Source: Methanocalculus sp.
GTDB taxonomy: Archaea; Halobacteriota; Methanomicrobia; Methanomicrobiales; Methanocorpusculaceae
Assembly (NCBI RefSeq): GCF_030651615.1
Contig: NZ_JAUSCG010000014.1
Coordinates: 1-6,560 of the forward strand
Direction: 5' to 3'
DNA: 6,560 nt
Below, one piece after another: positions 1 to 6,168 of this stretch. A program made the translations under genes and the position numbers. Every line of letters starts with the position of its first letter. Positions within the stretch are counted from its first letter, which is position 1. Under the pieces are notes generated by a model, which saw nothing but the letters and a program-made list of their open reading frames with translations, had not been told where the DNA came from and searched no databases.

Positions 1-169
1 GGTGAGATTTGAACTCACGATCGACGGGTCTCTCCGACAAGCGTATGAGCGGATACAATAGCATCAGCGCTCCAACGGGTCATCATCTCAATCAATCAGC
101 AGACCCGATTGTTCATCATACGCCAAGACCGCTGGAGCCCGTCGCCATACCGGACTAGGCCACGACCCC
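1..169 (-). tRNA. trnW: tRNA-Trp (CCA), intron-containing, 3' end cut by window edge
   Basis: Read on the minus strand from 169 downwards. The acceptor 5' strand GGGGTCG (169-163) is followed by T8 G9, a D arm GCC/GGC (160-158 with 146-144) whose loop has A14 and G18G19, then G26. The anticodon stem is ACGGG (142-138) with CCCGT (28-24). The spliced anticodon loop is CTCCAGA, so the anticodon is CCA (135-133), tryptophan. A 102-nt intron (131-30) sits between nucleotides 37 and 38, the canonical archaeal position. The variable region is five nucleotides and the T arm is GTGAG-TTCAAAT-CTCAC (18-2). Position 1 is C66, which pairs with G7; the remaining acceptor nucleotides 67-73 lie outside the window. 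The splice sites form a canonical bulge-helix-bulge: 3-nt bulge AG|C, 4-bp helix CTCC/GGAG, 3-nt bulge AG|A, flanked by the anticodon stem. Identity is very secure. Confidence 0.96.
30..131 (-). ncRNA. tRNA-Trp intron carrying a box C/D 2'-O-methylation guide RNA
   Basis: Within the intron, on the minus strand, lie box C ATGATGA (119-113), box D' CTGA (99-96), box C' ATGATGA (86-80) and box D CTGA (67-64). The 12-nt guide between C' and D pairs with the 5' exon-intron junction (10 pairs including one G-U), and its fifth nucleotide upstream of box D (G at 72) faces C34. The guide upstream of D' pairs with the 3' intron-exon junction over 7 bp, and its fifth nucleotide (G at 104) faces C39. Known biology: in Haloferax and other Euryarchaeota the pre-tRNA-Trp intron guides methylation of nucleotides 34 and 39 of its own tRNA through L7Ae, Nop5 and fibrillarin. 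Inference: the same happens here, giving Cm34 and Cm39. Both guides use intron bases, so they act on unspliced precursor. A stem GCGT/ACGC (123-120 with 44-41), extendable to 7 bp into box C, closes the element. Box D is about 19 nt from that stem, longer than in a free-standing guide RNA. Confidence 0.93.
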
Positions 170-200
170 GTTCCTGTCTTGTAATTAATGGACGTGCCTT

Positions 201-212
201 AATTTAAATATT
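201..212. promoter_or_regulatory. Candidate TATA element in the divergent tRNA-Trp / acyl-CoA synthetase promoter region
   Basis: The motif AATTTAAATATT contains the perfect palindrome ATTTAAAT (202-209), so it reads as a TATA-like box on both strands. For the tRNA (minus strand) its centre lies about 37 nt before the mature 5' end, which would give a short leader of about 10 nt before RNase P processing. For the plus-strand gene, transcription would begin near 231-235, leaving a leader of roughly 70 nt before the preferred ATG at 302. No convincing purine-rich BRE is visible on either side. The remainder of the 170-301 intergenic stretch contains a T6 run (234-239) and no other recognised element. 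Confidence 0.45.
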
Positions 213-301
213 CCGAACTACTAATCCGATATCTTTTTTCTCCTGTAATCAGTACGAATAAAGGAATGGTGCAAGGCAGTTATACATGCGGGGTGTCAGA
301 G

Positions 302-1966
302 ATGCCACTGAGAGGAGAGACGATAGGCTCGATGCTCAATACTATAGCCGCGAAATACCCCGATACCGAGGCGCTCGTCTCGGTTCATCAGGGGGTCCGG
401 TATACCTATCGGGAGTTTCTTCGTGAGGTGGACGTGTTTGCCCGTGGTCTCATGGCACTTGGGGTGGAGCGCGGCAACCGTGTGGCGATATGGTCCTTAA
501 ATTATGCCGAATGGGTGATCGTTCAGTTTGCCACGGCAAAGATCGGGGCTATCATGGTGAATATCAATCCGGCATACCGGACCTATGAGCTTGAGTATGC
601 TCTCAAACAGGCCGAGGTGCAGACACTGATTATTCAGGGCCGGTTCAAGACGTCCGATTATGTCGGTATGTTCTATGAGGCCTGCCCCGAGGCTTTTGAT
701 TCACGTGCCGGACGGATCAACTCTGTCAAGTTTCCCTTTCTGAAGAATGTGATCTTTATGGGTGACATCCCATACAACGGCATGTTCAGATGGAGTGAAA
801 TTCAAGAGATGGCAGATGATATCTCTCCTGAGGAGCTTGATGAGCGAGAAGAGATCCTTGAATTTGACGATCCGATCAATATTCAGTACACATCCGGCAC
901 CACCGGGTATCCAAAAGGTGTCGTCCTCTCCCATCATAGCATCCTGAACAATGGTTTTGTGATCGGTGAGGGGATGCGGTTTTCAGAGAAGGACAGGCTC
1001 TGTATTCCTGTGCCGTTCTATCACTGTTTTGGTATGGTCCTCTCAAACCTCGCCTGTGTGACTCATGGGTCAACGATGGTGCTGCCTGCCCCCGTCTTCA
1101 GTGCTGATGCGGTGCTTCAGGCGATCCAGAATGAGCAGTGTACCGCAGTACATGGTGTGCCGACGATGTTTATTGCAGAACTCGCACTGCCAAACTTCCA
1201 TTACTATAAGCTCGATACTCTCAGGACAGGGATCATGGCCGGCTCCCCCTGTCCGATCGAGGTGATGAAGGAGGTGAACACCCGGATGCATATGTCCGAG
1301 ATTGTGATCGTCTACGGTCAGACCGAGACAGCTCCCGGAGTCACGATGTCAACGGTTCATGATCCCCTGGAGCGGAGGGTTGCGACCGTCGGCAGGGTGA
1401 TGCCGCATACCGAGCTGAAGCTCATTGACCCAAAGACCGGAAAGATCGTATCCAGGGGAGAGCCCGGGGAGATATGTGCACGCGGATACATGGTGATGAA
1501 GTGCTACTACAATAATCCCAGTGCAACCCATTCGACGATCGATGCAAACCGCTGGAACCATACCGGCGACCTTGGTGTGATGGATGAGGAGGGGTACATC
1601 AGGATCGTCGGCAGACTGAAGGAGATGGTGATCCGGGGCGGTGAGAATATCTATCCCCGTGAGATCGAGGAGTTCCTGCACCACCATCCGAAGATCGCTG
1701 ATGCCTACATCATCGGTGTCCCTGATATCAAATACGGTGAGGAGCTGATGGCCTGGGTGAAGGTTGAGAACGGAAATATTCTCAATGAAGCTGATATCCG
1801 GGAGTTCTGCAAAGGAAAGATCGCCCATTATAAGGTGCCACGGTACTACAAGTTCGTCGATAGCTTCCCGATGACCATCTCCGGCAAGATTCAGAAGTTC
1901 AAAATGCGACAGACCGCAATCGAAGAGCTTGGTCTTGAGGATGCCGAGAAGGTCGAGACGGCCTGA
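302..1966 (+). CDS. AMP-forming acyl-CoA synthetase (fatty-acid--CoA ligase family)
   Basis: A 554-residue member of the ANL adenylate-forming superfamily, expected to be cytosolic. It would activate a carboxylic acid with ATP to an acyl-adenylate and transfer it to CoA. Seen motifs are the P-loop TSGTTGYPKG (197-206), YGQTET (338-343), TGD (421-423), the hinge region GRLKEMVIRGGENIYP (437-452) and the catalytic lysine in TISGK (K529). The large AMP-binding domain and the C-terminal lid are both complete, and the length is normal. The N-terminal style resembles medium/long-chain fatty acyl-CoA ligases, but the acid substrate cannot be read from sequence. Start choice: ATG 302 has GGTG (292-295) six bases upstream and matches where family proteins begin. 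An in-frame ATG at 266 would add 12 residues unlike the family, and its AAGGA touches the start codon. It is first in a same-strand series; the next gene begins 39 nt after its stop. Confidence 0.93.
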   Translation: MPLRGETIGSMLNTIAAKYPDTEALVSVHQGVRYTYREFLREVDVFARGLMALGVERGNRVAIWSLNYAEWVIVQFATAKIGAIMVNINPAYRTYELEYALKQAEVQTLIIQGRFKTSDYVGMFYEACPEAFDSRAGRINSVKFPFLKNVIFMGDIPYNGMFRWSEIQEMADDISPEELDEREEILEFDDPINIQYTSGTTGYPKGVVLSHHSILNNGFVIGEGMRFSEKDRLCIPVPFYHCFGMVLSNLACVTHGSTMVLPAPVFSADAVLQAIQNEQCTAVHGVPTMFIAELALPNFHYYKLDTLRTGIMAGSPCPIEVMKEVNTRMHMSEIVIVYGQTETAPGVTMSTVHDPLERRVATVGRVMPHTELKLIDPKTGKIVSRGEPGEICARGYMVMKCYYNNPSATHSTIDANRWNHTGDLGVMDEEGYIRIVGRLKEMVIRGGENIYPREIEEFLHHHPKIADAYIIGVPDIKYGEELMAWVKVENGNILNEADIREFCKGKIAHYKVPRYYKFVDSFPMTISGKIQKFKMRQTAIEELGLEDAEKVETA

Positions 1967-1983
1967 CGGAAGGGTTCTTCAGA

Positions 1984-2005
1984 TCTCCCCTCCCATCTCC
2001 TCTTT
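1984..2005 (+). other. Pyrimidine tract immediately before the HPrK-like gene
   Basis: Twenty-one of 22 bases are C or T, with one A at 1995, ending directly at the ATG at 2006. It occupies the place where a Shine-Dalgarno site should be and contains CCTCC-like strings resembling the 16S rRNA tail rather than its complement. It might act as a weak pyrimidine-rich termination or processing site after the acyl-CoA synthetase gene, or mark a leaderless start. Its role is not established. Confidence 0.3.
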
Positions 2006-2938
2006 ATGGGGTATGAGATAGTACTGATCGATTCGGCTGAGAAGGACAGACTGATCGGAGCAGTTGATCGTTCAAAGCTGTATGAGGTCAGATCCGAGAT
2101 ATATGGCTGCTGCATCAAACTGCTCACGGATTCAAATGCCGTGAAGCATCGTTTCTCTGAGAATTTCTTCTTTGCATCCCAGTCGATCCGCTCGCATGGC
2201 CGCCTCTTTGTCCTGCATGATGATGCGTTTCCCGAGAATGCGGTCCGGTATGATTCCCTCTCAAAGACCGCGTTCCTCTATAATATGACCTACTATGGCT
2301 GGGTCAAGTCGATTGCGCTTGGTCTCTCTGGTGATATCCTCGAAGATGGCCACGGGATCGCCTCCTGCCATGGTGCCTGTCTTGACCGGAATGGCGAGGG
2401 GTTTGCAATTGTTGGGATGTCGGGTGCAGGAAAGACAACCCAGACCTATGGTTTTCTGCTGGATCCGACGGTTCGTGCGATTGCTGATGACTGGTTCTTC
2501 TTCCGGATCTTTGGGGATGAAGTACTGGCTTACTCGTCTGAGAAGAACTTCTATATCCGGGCGGATCTGGCGGCGGCATGGCCGGAGTTTGCACCATTGC
2601 TTCAGAAGGCAGATTACGATGCAGAAGGCCGGGCTGTTGTGGATCTGCGGTGGGCAATAGGAAAAGGCCGGATCTTTCCTCTGACAACACTCAGGCGTCT
2701 TTTGATCCTGACACCCGATGCTGAAGGGGTGCGGCGGCTATCGACAGAAGAGGCATTGTTCATACTTGAAACAAATTCATATTTCAATCCCCACCTGCTG
2801 GTGAAGAGCGGGTATAAAGCAGGAATCCGGCAGCAGTACTATCGGTCACTCCTTGAGCGGGTTGAGGTCACTCTGGTCGGGAGGAAGGGAACGCCTGCGG
2901 AGACGCTCGCGGTATTACACATGATCGTGAATGGATGA
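2006..2938 (+). CDS. HPr-kinase / PEP-carboxykinase-fold P-loop ATPase (HprK-related), function unknown
   Basis: A 310-residue soluble protein. The central part shows the HprK/PEPCK-type nucleotide-binding site: a His-Gly segment (CHGACLDRNGEG) leading into the Walker A motif GMSGAGKTT (137-145), followed by an acidic ADDW motif (160-163) where HPr kinases have their metal-binding aspartates. The N-terminal ~110 residues are not recognisable and could be a sensor or substrate-binding region. The C-terminal part includes NSYFNPHL and several arginines. True HPr kinase/phosphorylase acts on Ser46 of HPr in bacterial sugar uptake control; methanogens generally lack that system and no HPr gene is in the window, so the substrate is unknown. 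Related kinases of this fold occur in other contexts, including modified-peptide clusters, but no precursor peptide is seen here. The start is uncertain: ATG 2006 has no Shine-Dalgarno site and no good alternative start lies within the next 25 codons. Yip1-like membrane protein genes follow 47 nt downstream, suggesting a joint unit. Confidence 0.75.
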   Translation: MGYEIVLIDSAEKDRLIGAVDRSKLYEVRSEIYGCCIKLLTDSNAVKHRFSENFFFASQSIRSHGRLFVLHDDAFPENAVRYDSLSKTAFLYNMTYYGWVKSIALGLSGDILEDGHGIASCHGACLDRNGEGFAIVGMSGAGKTTQTYGFLLDPTVRAIADDWFFFRIFGDEVLAYSSEKNFYIRADLAAAWPEFAPLLQKADYDAEGRAVVDLRWAIGKGRIFPLTTLRRLLILTPDAEGVRRLSTEEALFILETNSYFNPHLLVKSGYKAGIRQQYYRSLLERVEVTLVGRKGTPAETLAVLHMIVNG

Positions 2939-2985
2939 AGCTTGAAATTCACCTGAAGTCCTGACTGTGGTTTTGGAGTACTCTA

Positions 2986-3510
2986 ATGTCATCGAATAAC
3001 ATATTCAACACAATTATCCGCTCTTTTGAGCAGCTTGAAGGAAAACCCCTGCGAAATGATCTCCTCCTGTACTTTGGGATTGTGATCCTTGTCTACTTCG
3101 CATCATTTCTGATGATGCTTCATGAGGGTGGTGCTGCTTTTGATGTTGTGTTTCTTCTTCCTTTCACAATTGTTCTCACAATCGGGCTTCTCACCGGGGC
3201 AGTTGTGTTGCTTGCAACCAGCCTCATCGAGCACTTCTTCCTGCTCTTTGTTGATGTGAAAAAAAGCTTTGAGATGACGATGAAAACCGCAGTCTATGCC
3301 CTGTCTGTAACTATTCCATTGTTCTGGGCTGTTGTTCTCATTCCGAATGTCTGGTTAAGTGCTCTTCTCATCATTCTGTTTATTCTGCTGACGTTCTGTG
3401 GCATCCGGGTGTTCCATTCGGTCTCAATCGACCGGGCGGCCTTTGTCTCGCTTGCAACAGGAGCTGTTATGCTCTTCTTCTCATATCGGTGGCTGGCCGG
3501 ACAGGGGTGA
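2986..3510 (+). CDS. Yip1-like integral membrane protein
   Basis: A 174-residue protein with a short cytosolic N-terminus (about 24 residues, including RSFEQLEGKPLRND) and five predicted membrane segments near residues 25-45, 54-84, 101-120, 122-140 and 151-167. The layout is of Yip1/YIPF type: a soluble start, a first helix, a long second hydrophobic stretch, a loop with VDVKKSFEMTMK, then three closely packed helices with the GIRVFHSVSIDRAA pattern between the last two. That pattern (a G-[IL]-R...H...S..RAA turn) is typical of prokaryotic Yip1 proteins. Their biochemical role in archaea is unknown; eukaryotic relatives act in membrane trafficking. The start at ATG 2986 is supported by GGAG (2975-2978) seven bases upstream. 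Its stop overlaps or abuts the start of the next membrane protein gene, so the two are almost certainly co-translated. Confidence 0.78.
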   Translation: MSSNNIFNTIIRSFEQLEGKPLRNDLLLYFGIVILVYFASFLMMLHEGGAAFDVVFLLPFTIVLTIGLLTGAVVLLATSLIEHFFLLFVDVKKSFEMTMKTAVYALSVTIPLFWAVVLIPNVWLSALLIILFILLTFCGIRVFHSVSIDRAAFVSLATGAVMLFFSYRWLAGQG

Positions 3511-3518
3511 TGATTGGG

Positions 3519-4106
3519 ATGGCCTATCGTCTTCTCCTTGCACTCGCCGCGATTCTCCTCTCTCCGTTTCTGCTCTATCGACTCTTCGGTATGGTTGTGC
3601 AGATGCGTTCCCGACAGATTGTGTACCTGGTCGTTCTTCTTCTGGCATTCCTCGGCACAATTGGTGGCAGTCTTCTGGCAGATATGCTGTATCCACAGGG
3701 CCCGGCTGATATGGGGCTGACACTTGCCATCCTCGGATCATATGGACTGATCTCTGTAACTGCACTTCTTCTTCCCTATCTTCTCTTTTGGGAGCTGCTC
3801 TCCCAAAAGATCCGTTTGACTGTACTCTCCATTGGATCTGTTCTTCAGATTCCGCTCTTCTTTGCCTTCTTTGTCAACCCTGAAATCCGGGACGGAAGCC
3901 CGCTTCCACTCTTTGCAGACCGGCTGCCGCTTCCGGGGATACTCTTTGATGCGATTGCCGGGCTCCTTGGAACTGCCGGGGAAACCGGATATGGTATCTG
4001 GTTCATAATTGCCCTTTCAATAGGCCTTTTTATTCAGATGGCGCTCATATCGCTCTTCCTCTATCTGGCTGGGGCGATTCTCATGAGGGAGAAAGGCCCT
4101 GAGTGA
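3519..4106 (+). CDS. Multi-pass membrane protein, family not recognised
   Basis: A 195-residue, very hydrophobic protein with segments near residues 3-24, 34-54, 66-90, 101-119 and 158-188; the last is long and may be two short helices or one extended helix. The hydrophilic stretch around 120-140 (NPEIRDGSPLPLFADRLPLP) should face one side of the membrane. No catalytic or binding motif is visible. Its size and its place after a Yip1-like gene suggest a partner in the same membrane complex, which is inference. Three in-frame starts are possible: GTG 3489 inside the previous gene, ATG 3510 overlapping the previous stop by one base, and ATG 3519. The last has GGTGAT (3506-3511), a direct match to the archaeal Shine-Dalgarno consensus, seven bases upstream, and is preferred. 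The site overlaps the upstream stop codon, which suggests termination-reinitiation coupling. Confidence 0.8.
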   Translation: MAYRLLLALAAILLSPFLLYRLFGMVVQMRSRQIVYLVVLLLAFLGTIGGSLLADMLYPQGPADMGLTLAILGSYGLISVTALLLPYLLFWELLSQKIRLTVLSIGSVLQIPLFFAFFVNPEIRDGSPLPLFADRLPLPGILFDAIAGLLGTAGETGYGIWFIIALSIGLFIQMALISLFLYLAGAILMREKGPE

Positions 4107-4296
4107 CAGAGACCTCCCATCCTCTTCAAAACGTACATGCCAGTTGAAAAGCGGTGAATCTCTCTTCGGAGATCGAGTGTTGATCCAGAAAATGGGTAAA
4201 AAATAGTCTCTATGCAATATTTTACGCTTTGTTCTCAGTGCAATTTCTTATGGCATATCCAAAACATTATTAAGTTCATCAACTAAATCCTCAAAT
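4107..4296 (+). other. Non-coding stretch between the membrane protein operon and the AOR leader
   Basis: No open frame with a credible start or domain is present on either strand. A small inverted repeat ATCTC/GAGAT with loop TCTTCG (around 4157-4172) is not followed by T residues, so it is not a convincing terminator. A T-rich passage near 4218-4236 could end transcription of the upstream genes. AT-rich candidates for the AOR promoter are CAATATTTTACG (about 4215-4226) and ACATTATTAAG (about 4264-4273). The second would place transcription start near 4295, just before the first leader hairpin. Confidence 0.5.
4264..4273 (+). promoter_or_regulatory. Candidate TATA box for the AOR-moaD transcript
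   Basis: CATTATTAAG is AT-rich and preceded by an A-rich tract (4261-4264) that could serve as a weak BRE. With the usual archaeal spacing of about 25 nt, transcription would begin around 4295, giving an 85-nt leader that starts at the first hairpin. The motif is a poor match to TTTATATA, and the alternative at 4215-4226 cannot be excluded. Confidence 0.3.
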
Positions 4297-4362
4297 CAGG
4301 GTGCCTGTCAGGTACCCTGTTGGATGGGCATAGAGAACTGAGTCATATTCCCATCCTTTTTT
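4297..4362 (+). promoter_or_regulatory. Structured leader of the AOR gene: tandem hairpins ending in U6 (candidate attenuator or riboswitch)
   Basis: Two consecutive helices are seen directly. Hairpin 1 pairs 4297-4306 with 4310-4319: ten base pairs including one G-U, with a three-base loop GTC. Hairpin 2 pairs GGATGGG (4322-4328) with CCCATCC (4350-4356), enclosing a 21-nt loop, and is followed at once by TTTTTT (4357-4362). The ribosome binding site begins six bases later. A stable helix next to a U run, placed inside a leader, resembles a conditional terminator. Archaeal RNA polymerase responds mainly to U runs, so U6 could be sufficient for termination. Alternatively, hairpin 1 is a DNA inverted repeat acting as a repressor operator near the transcription start. 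It does not match the bacterial molybdenum-cofactor riboswitch as I know it. Confidence 0.5.
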
Positions 4363-4367
4363 GAATA

Positions 4368-4373
4368 GGAGGT
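4368..4373 (+). promoter_or_regulatory. Strong Shine-Dalgarno site of the AOR gene
   Basis: GGAGGT matches the archaeal consensus exactly and lies seven bases before ATG 4381, which fixes that start over the in-frame TTG at 4375. The flanking AATA and TATT could pair, presenting GGAGG in a small loop, though four A-U pairs are weak. Confidence 0.85.
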
Positions 4374-4380
4374 ATTGGTT

Positions 4381-6165
4381 ATGACACAGATGGATGGATA
4401 TGCTGGAAAGATTGCCTATGTCGATCTCACCACTGGTACGATCGATATACGGGAGACACCTACTGACCTCAAGAGAGAGTATCTCGGTGGCCGTGGTTTT
4501 GGAACGAAGATCATCTCGGATAGAATGGATCCCCTCGTTGATCCCCTCTCACCTGAGAATATCTTCGTCTTCGCATCAGGCCCAACGACCGGAACCGGCA
4601 TTCCTCTTGGAAGCCGGTATGAGGTGAGCACGAAATCTCCACTCAATAATACACTGATGTCGGCAAACAGTGGCGGAACCTTCGGATGGAAGATCAAGAA
4701 AGCCGGATTCGATGCTGTTGTCTTTGAAGGACGCTCAGCAAAGCCGGTATATCTGTACCTGAACGAAGGTGCCGCCGAACTGCGGGACGCCTCCTCCTAC
4801 TGGGGGATGGATGTTCATGCGACAACCGATGCATTCCTCTCTGATCTCGGTGACAAGAAGGCAAAGATCGCCTGTATCGGCCCGGCAGGAGAGAAGAAGA
4901 GTCTCCTTGCCTGTGTGATCAACGATCATGATCGTGCAGCAGGCCGGAGCGGTGCGGGAGCGGTTCTTGGATCGAAGAATGTCAAGGCCGTTGTTGCGAC
5001 AGGCAATCTCAGGATCGATGAGGCAGATACAGATCGGTTAAATGTCGTAAAAGAGCGCATCAGAACAAAGCTTCAGGAGAATGGTATCTGCCAGGCACTT
5101 ACCGCCTATGGAACTGCCGTTCTCGTCAATATCATCAATGAAAATTATATCCTCCCGACCCATAACTTCCAGACTGCTCATTTCGAGAAGGCAGAGAATA
5201 TCTCCGGTGAGCGGATGGCAGAGACTGTCCTGAAGAAGAATGCCGGGTGTTTTGCATGTATAGTGAAGTGTTCCCGTGTCTGTGAAGTTGACGGTGTTGT
5301 CAACGAAGGGCCGGAATATGAACCGATCTGGGCATTTGGGGCAAATCTCGGGATTGACGATCTCAATACCGTAATTAAGGCATCCTGGGAATGCAACAAA
5401 CTCGGTCTTGATGCGATCGGTACCCCGACTGCAATTGCCTGTGCCATGGAGATGCGGGAAAAGGGCTATATCAACGAAGGTCCGGTATTTGGGGACGCTG
5501 ATGGTCTTATTGATCTGGTCAGGCAGATCGGTCTCAGGGAAGGGTTTGGAGCAGAACTGACCGATGGTTCATACCGTTTTGCAGAACGGCACGGCCATCC
5601 TGAGCTCTCAATGAGTGTAAAAAAGCAGGATCTCCCAGCATATGATCCCCGTGGCCTTCAGGGGCATGGTCTCTCCTATGCAACATCAAATCGTGGCGGA
5701 GATCATGTCTATGGATATATGATCTCTCCTGAGGTGCTTGGTGCACCAGAAAAACTCGATCCCTATACCAATGACGGCAAAGCAGGATGGGTCCGGACAT
5801 TCCAGGATTTCACTGCTGCAATTGATGCCTCAGGGATGTGCCTCTTCAGCTCATTTGCCCTTGATGCCACCGACTTTGCGGATCTGACTGCCGCCACAAC
5901 GGGATTTGATCTCGATGCCGCTTCCTTCCTTACGATCGGAGAGCGGATCTGGAACCTCCAGAAGCTCTTCAATATCAAGGTCGGTTATACAAAAGCAGAT
6001 GATACCCTTCCAAAACGCCTGCTGACAGAACCACTCCGGGAAGGCGGACCAAAGGGCCGGGTCTGGGAACGTGAACCTCTCCTCAGTGAGTACTACCGTG
6101 TCCGGGGCTGGGATGCAGATGGAGTACCAACGGATGAGAAGCTGCGTGAACTTGGTCTGAAATAA
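4381..6165 (+). CDS. aor: Tungsten-dependent aldehyde ferredoxin oxidoreductase (AOR family)
   Basis: A 594-residue protein, normal length for the family, predicted cytosolic. AOR enzymes oxidise aldehydes to carboxylic acids with ferredoxin as electron acceptor, and can run in reverse with strongly reducing ferredoxin; they use a bis-pterin tungsten centre and one [4Fe-4S] cluster. The N-terminal pterin-binding domain is recognised from YAGKIAYVDLTTG, EYLGGRGFGTK, FASGPTTGTGIPLGSRYEVSTKSPL and NSGGTFG. The cluster ligands are all present: C290, C293 and C297 in a CxxCxxxC motif, plus C487 in DASGMC (482-487), matching the spacing of the Pyrococcus furiosus enzyme. The second pterin-contact segment is NKLGLD (339-344), with Asn where the classical DxxGL motif has Asp. 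Which subfamily (AOR, formaldehyde oxidoreductase, WOR type) and which aldehyde cannot be decided from sequence. It is preceded by a structured leader and followed 89 nt later by a MoaD-like gene, which supports a pterin-metal enzyme unit. Confidence 0.95.
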   Translation: MTQMDGYAGKIAYVDLTTGTIDIRETPTDLKREYLGGRGFGTKIISDRMDPLVDPLSPENIFVFASGPTTGTGIPLGSRYEVSTKSPLNNTLMSANSGGTFGWKIKKAGFDAVVFEGRSAKPVYLYLNEGAAELRDASSYWGMDVHATTDAFLSDLGDKKAKIACIGPAGEKKSLLACVINDHDRAAGRSGAGAVLGSKNVKAVVATGNLRIDEADTDRLNVVKERIRTKLQENGICQALTAYGTAVLVNIINENYILPTHNFQTAHFEKAENISGERMAETVLKKNAGCFACIVKCSRVCEVDGVVNEGPEYEPIWAFGANLGIDDLNTVIKASWECNKLGLDAIGTPTAIACAMEMREKGYINEGPVFGDADGLIDLVRQIGLREGFGAELTDGSYRFAERHGHPELSMSVKKQDLPAYDPRGLQGHGLSYATSNRGGDHVYGYMISPEVLGAPEKLDPYTNDGKAGWVRTFQDFTAAIDASGMCLFSSFALDATDFADLTAATTGFDLDAASFLTIGERIWNLQKLFNIKVGYTKADDTLPKRLLTEPLREGGPKGRVWEREPLLSEYYRVRGWDADGVPTDEKLRELGLK

Positions 6166-6168
6166 ACA

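Noticed and set aside
266..301. N-terminal extension of the acyl-CoA synthetase from ATG 266
   Set aside because: The purine-rich site touches the ATG, the added residues do not resemble the family start, and ATG 302 has a better spaced site. It remains possible.
1349..1828. 159-codon open frame on the minus strand
   Set aside because: It lies wholly antisense to the acyl-CoA synthetase, shows no recognisable domain, and its composition follows from the codon pattern of the real gene.
2295..2690. Overlapping frames on both strands inside the HPrK-like gene
   Set aside because: They cover the Walker A region in other frames and contain no motif; they are shadows of the real gene.
4017..4217. 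66-codon minus-strand frame reaching into the intergenic region
   Set aside because: Half of it is antisense to the membrane protein gene and there is no ribosome binding site or domain.
4297..4362. Bacterial molybdenum-cofactor riboswitch in the AOR leader
   Set aside because: The two simple stems lack the multi-helix layout and conserved loop segments of that RNA class, as far as can be judged by eye.
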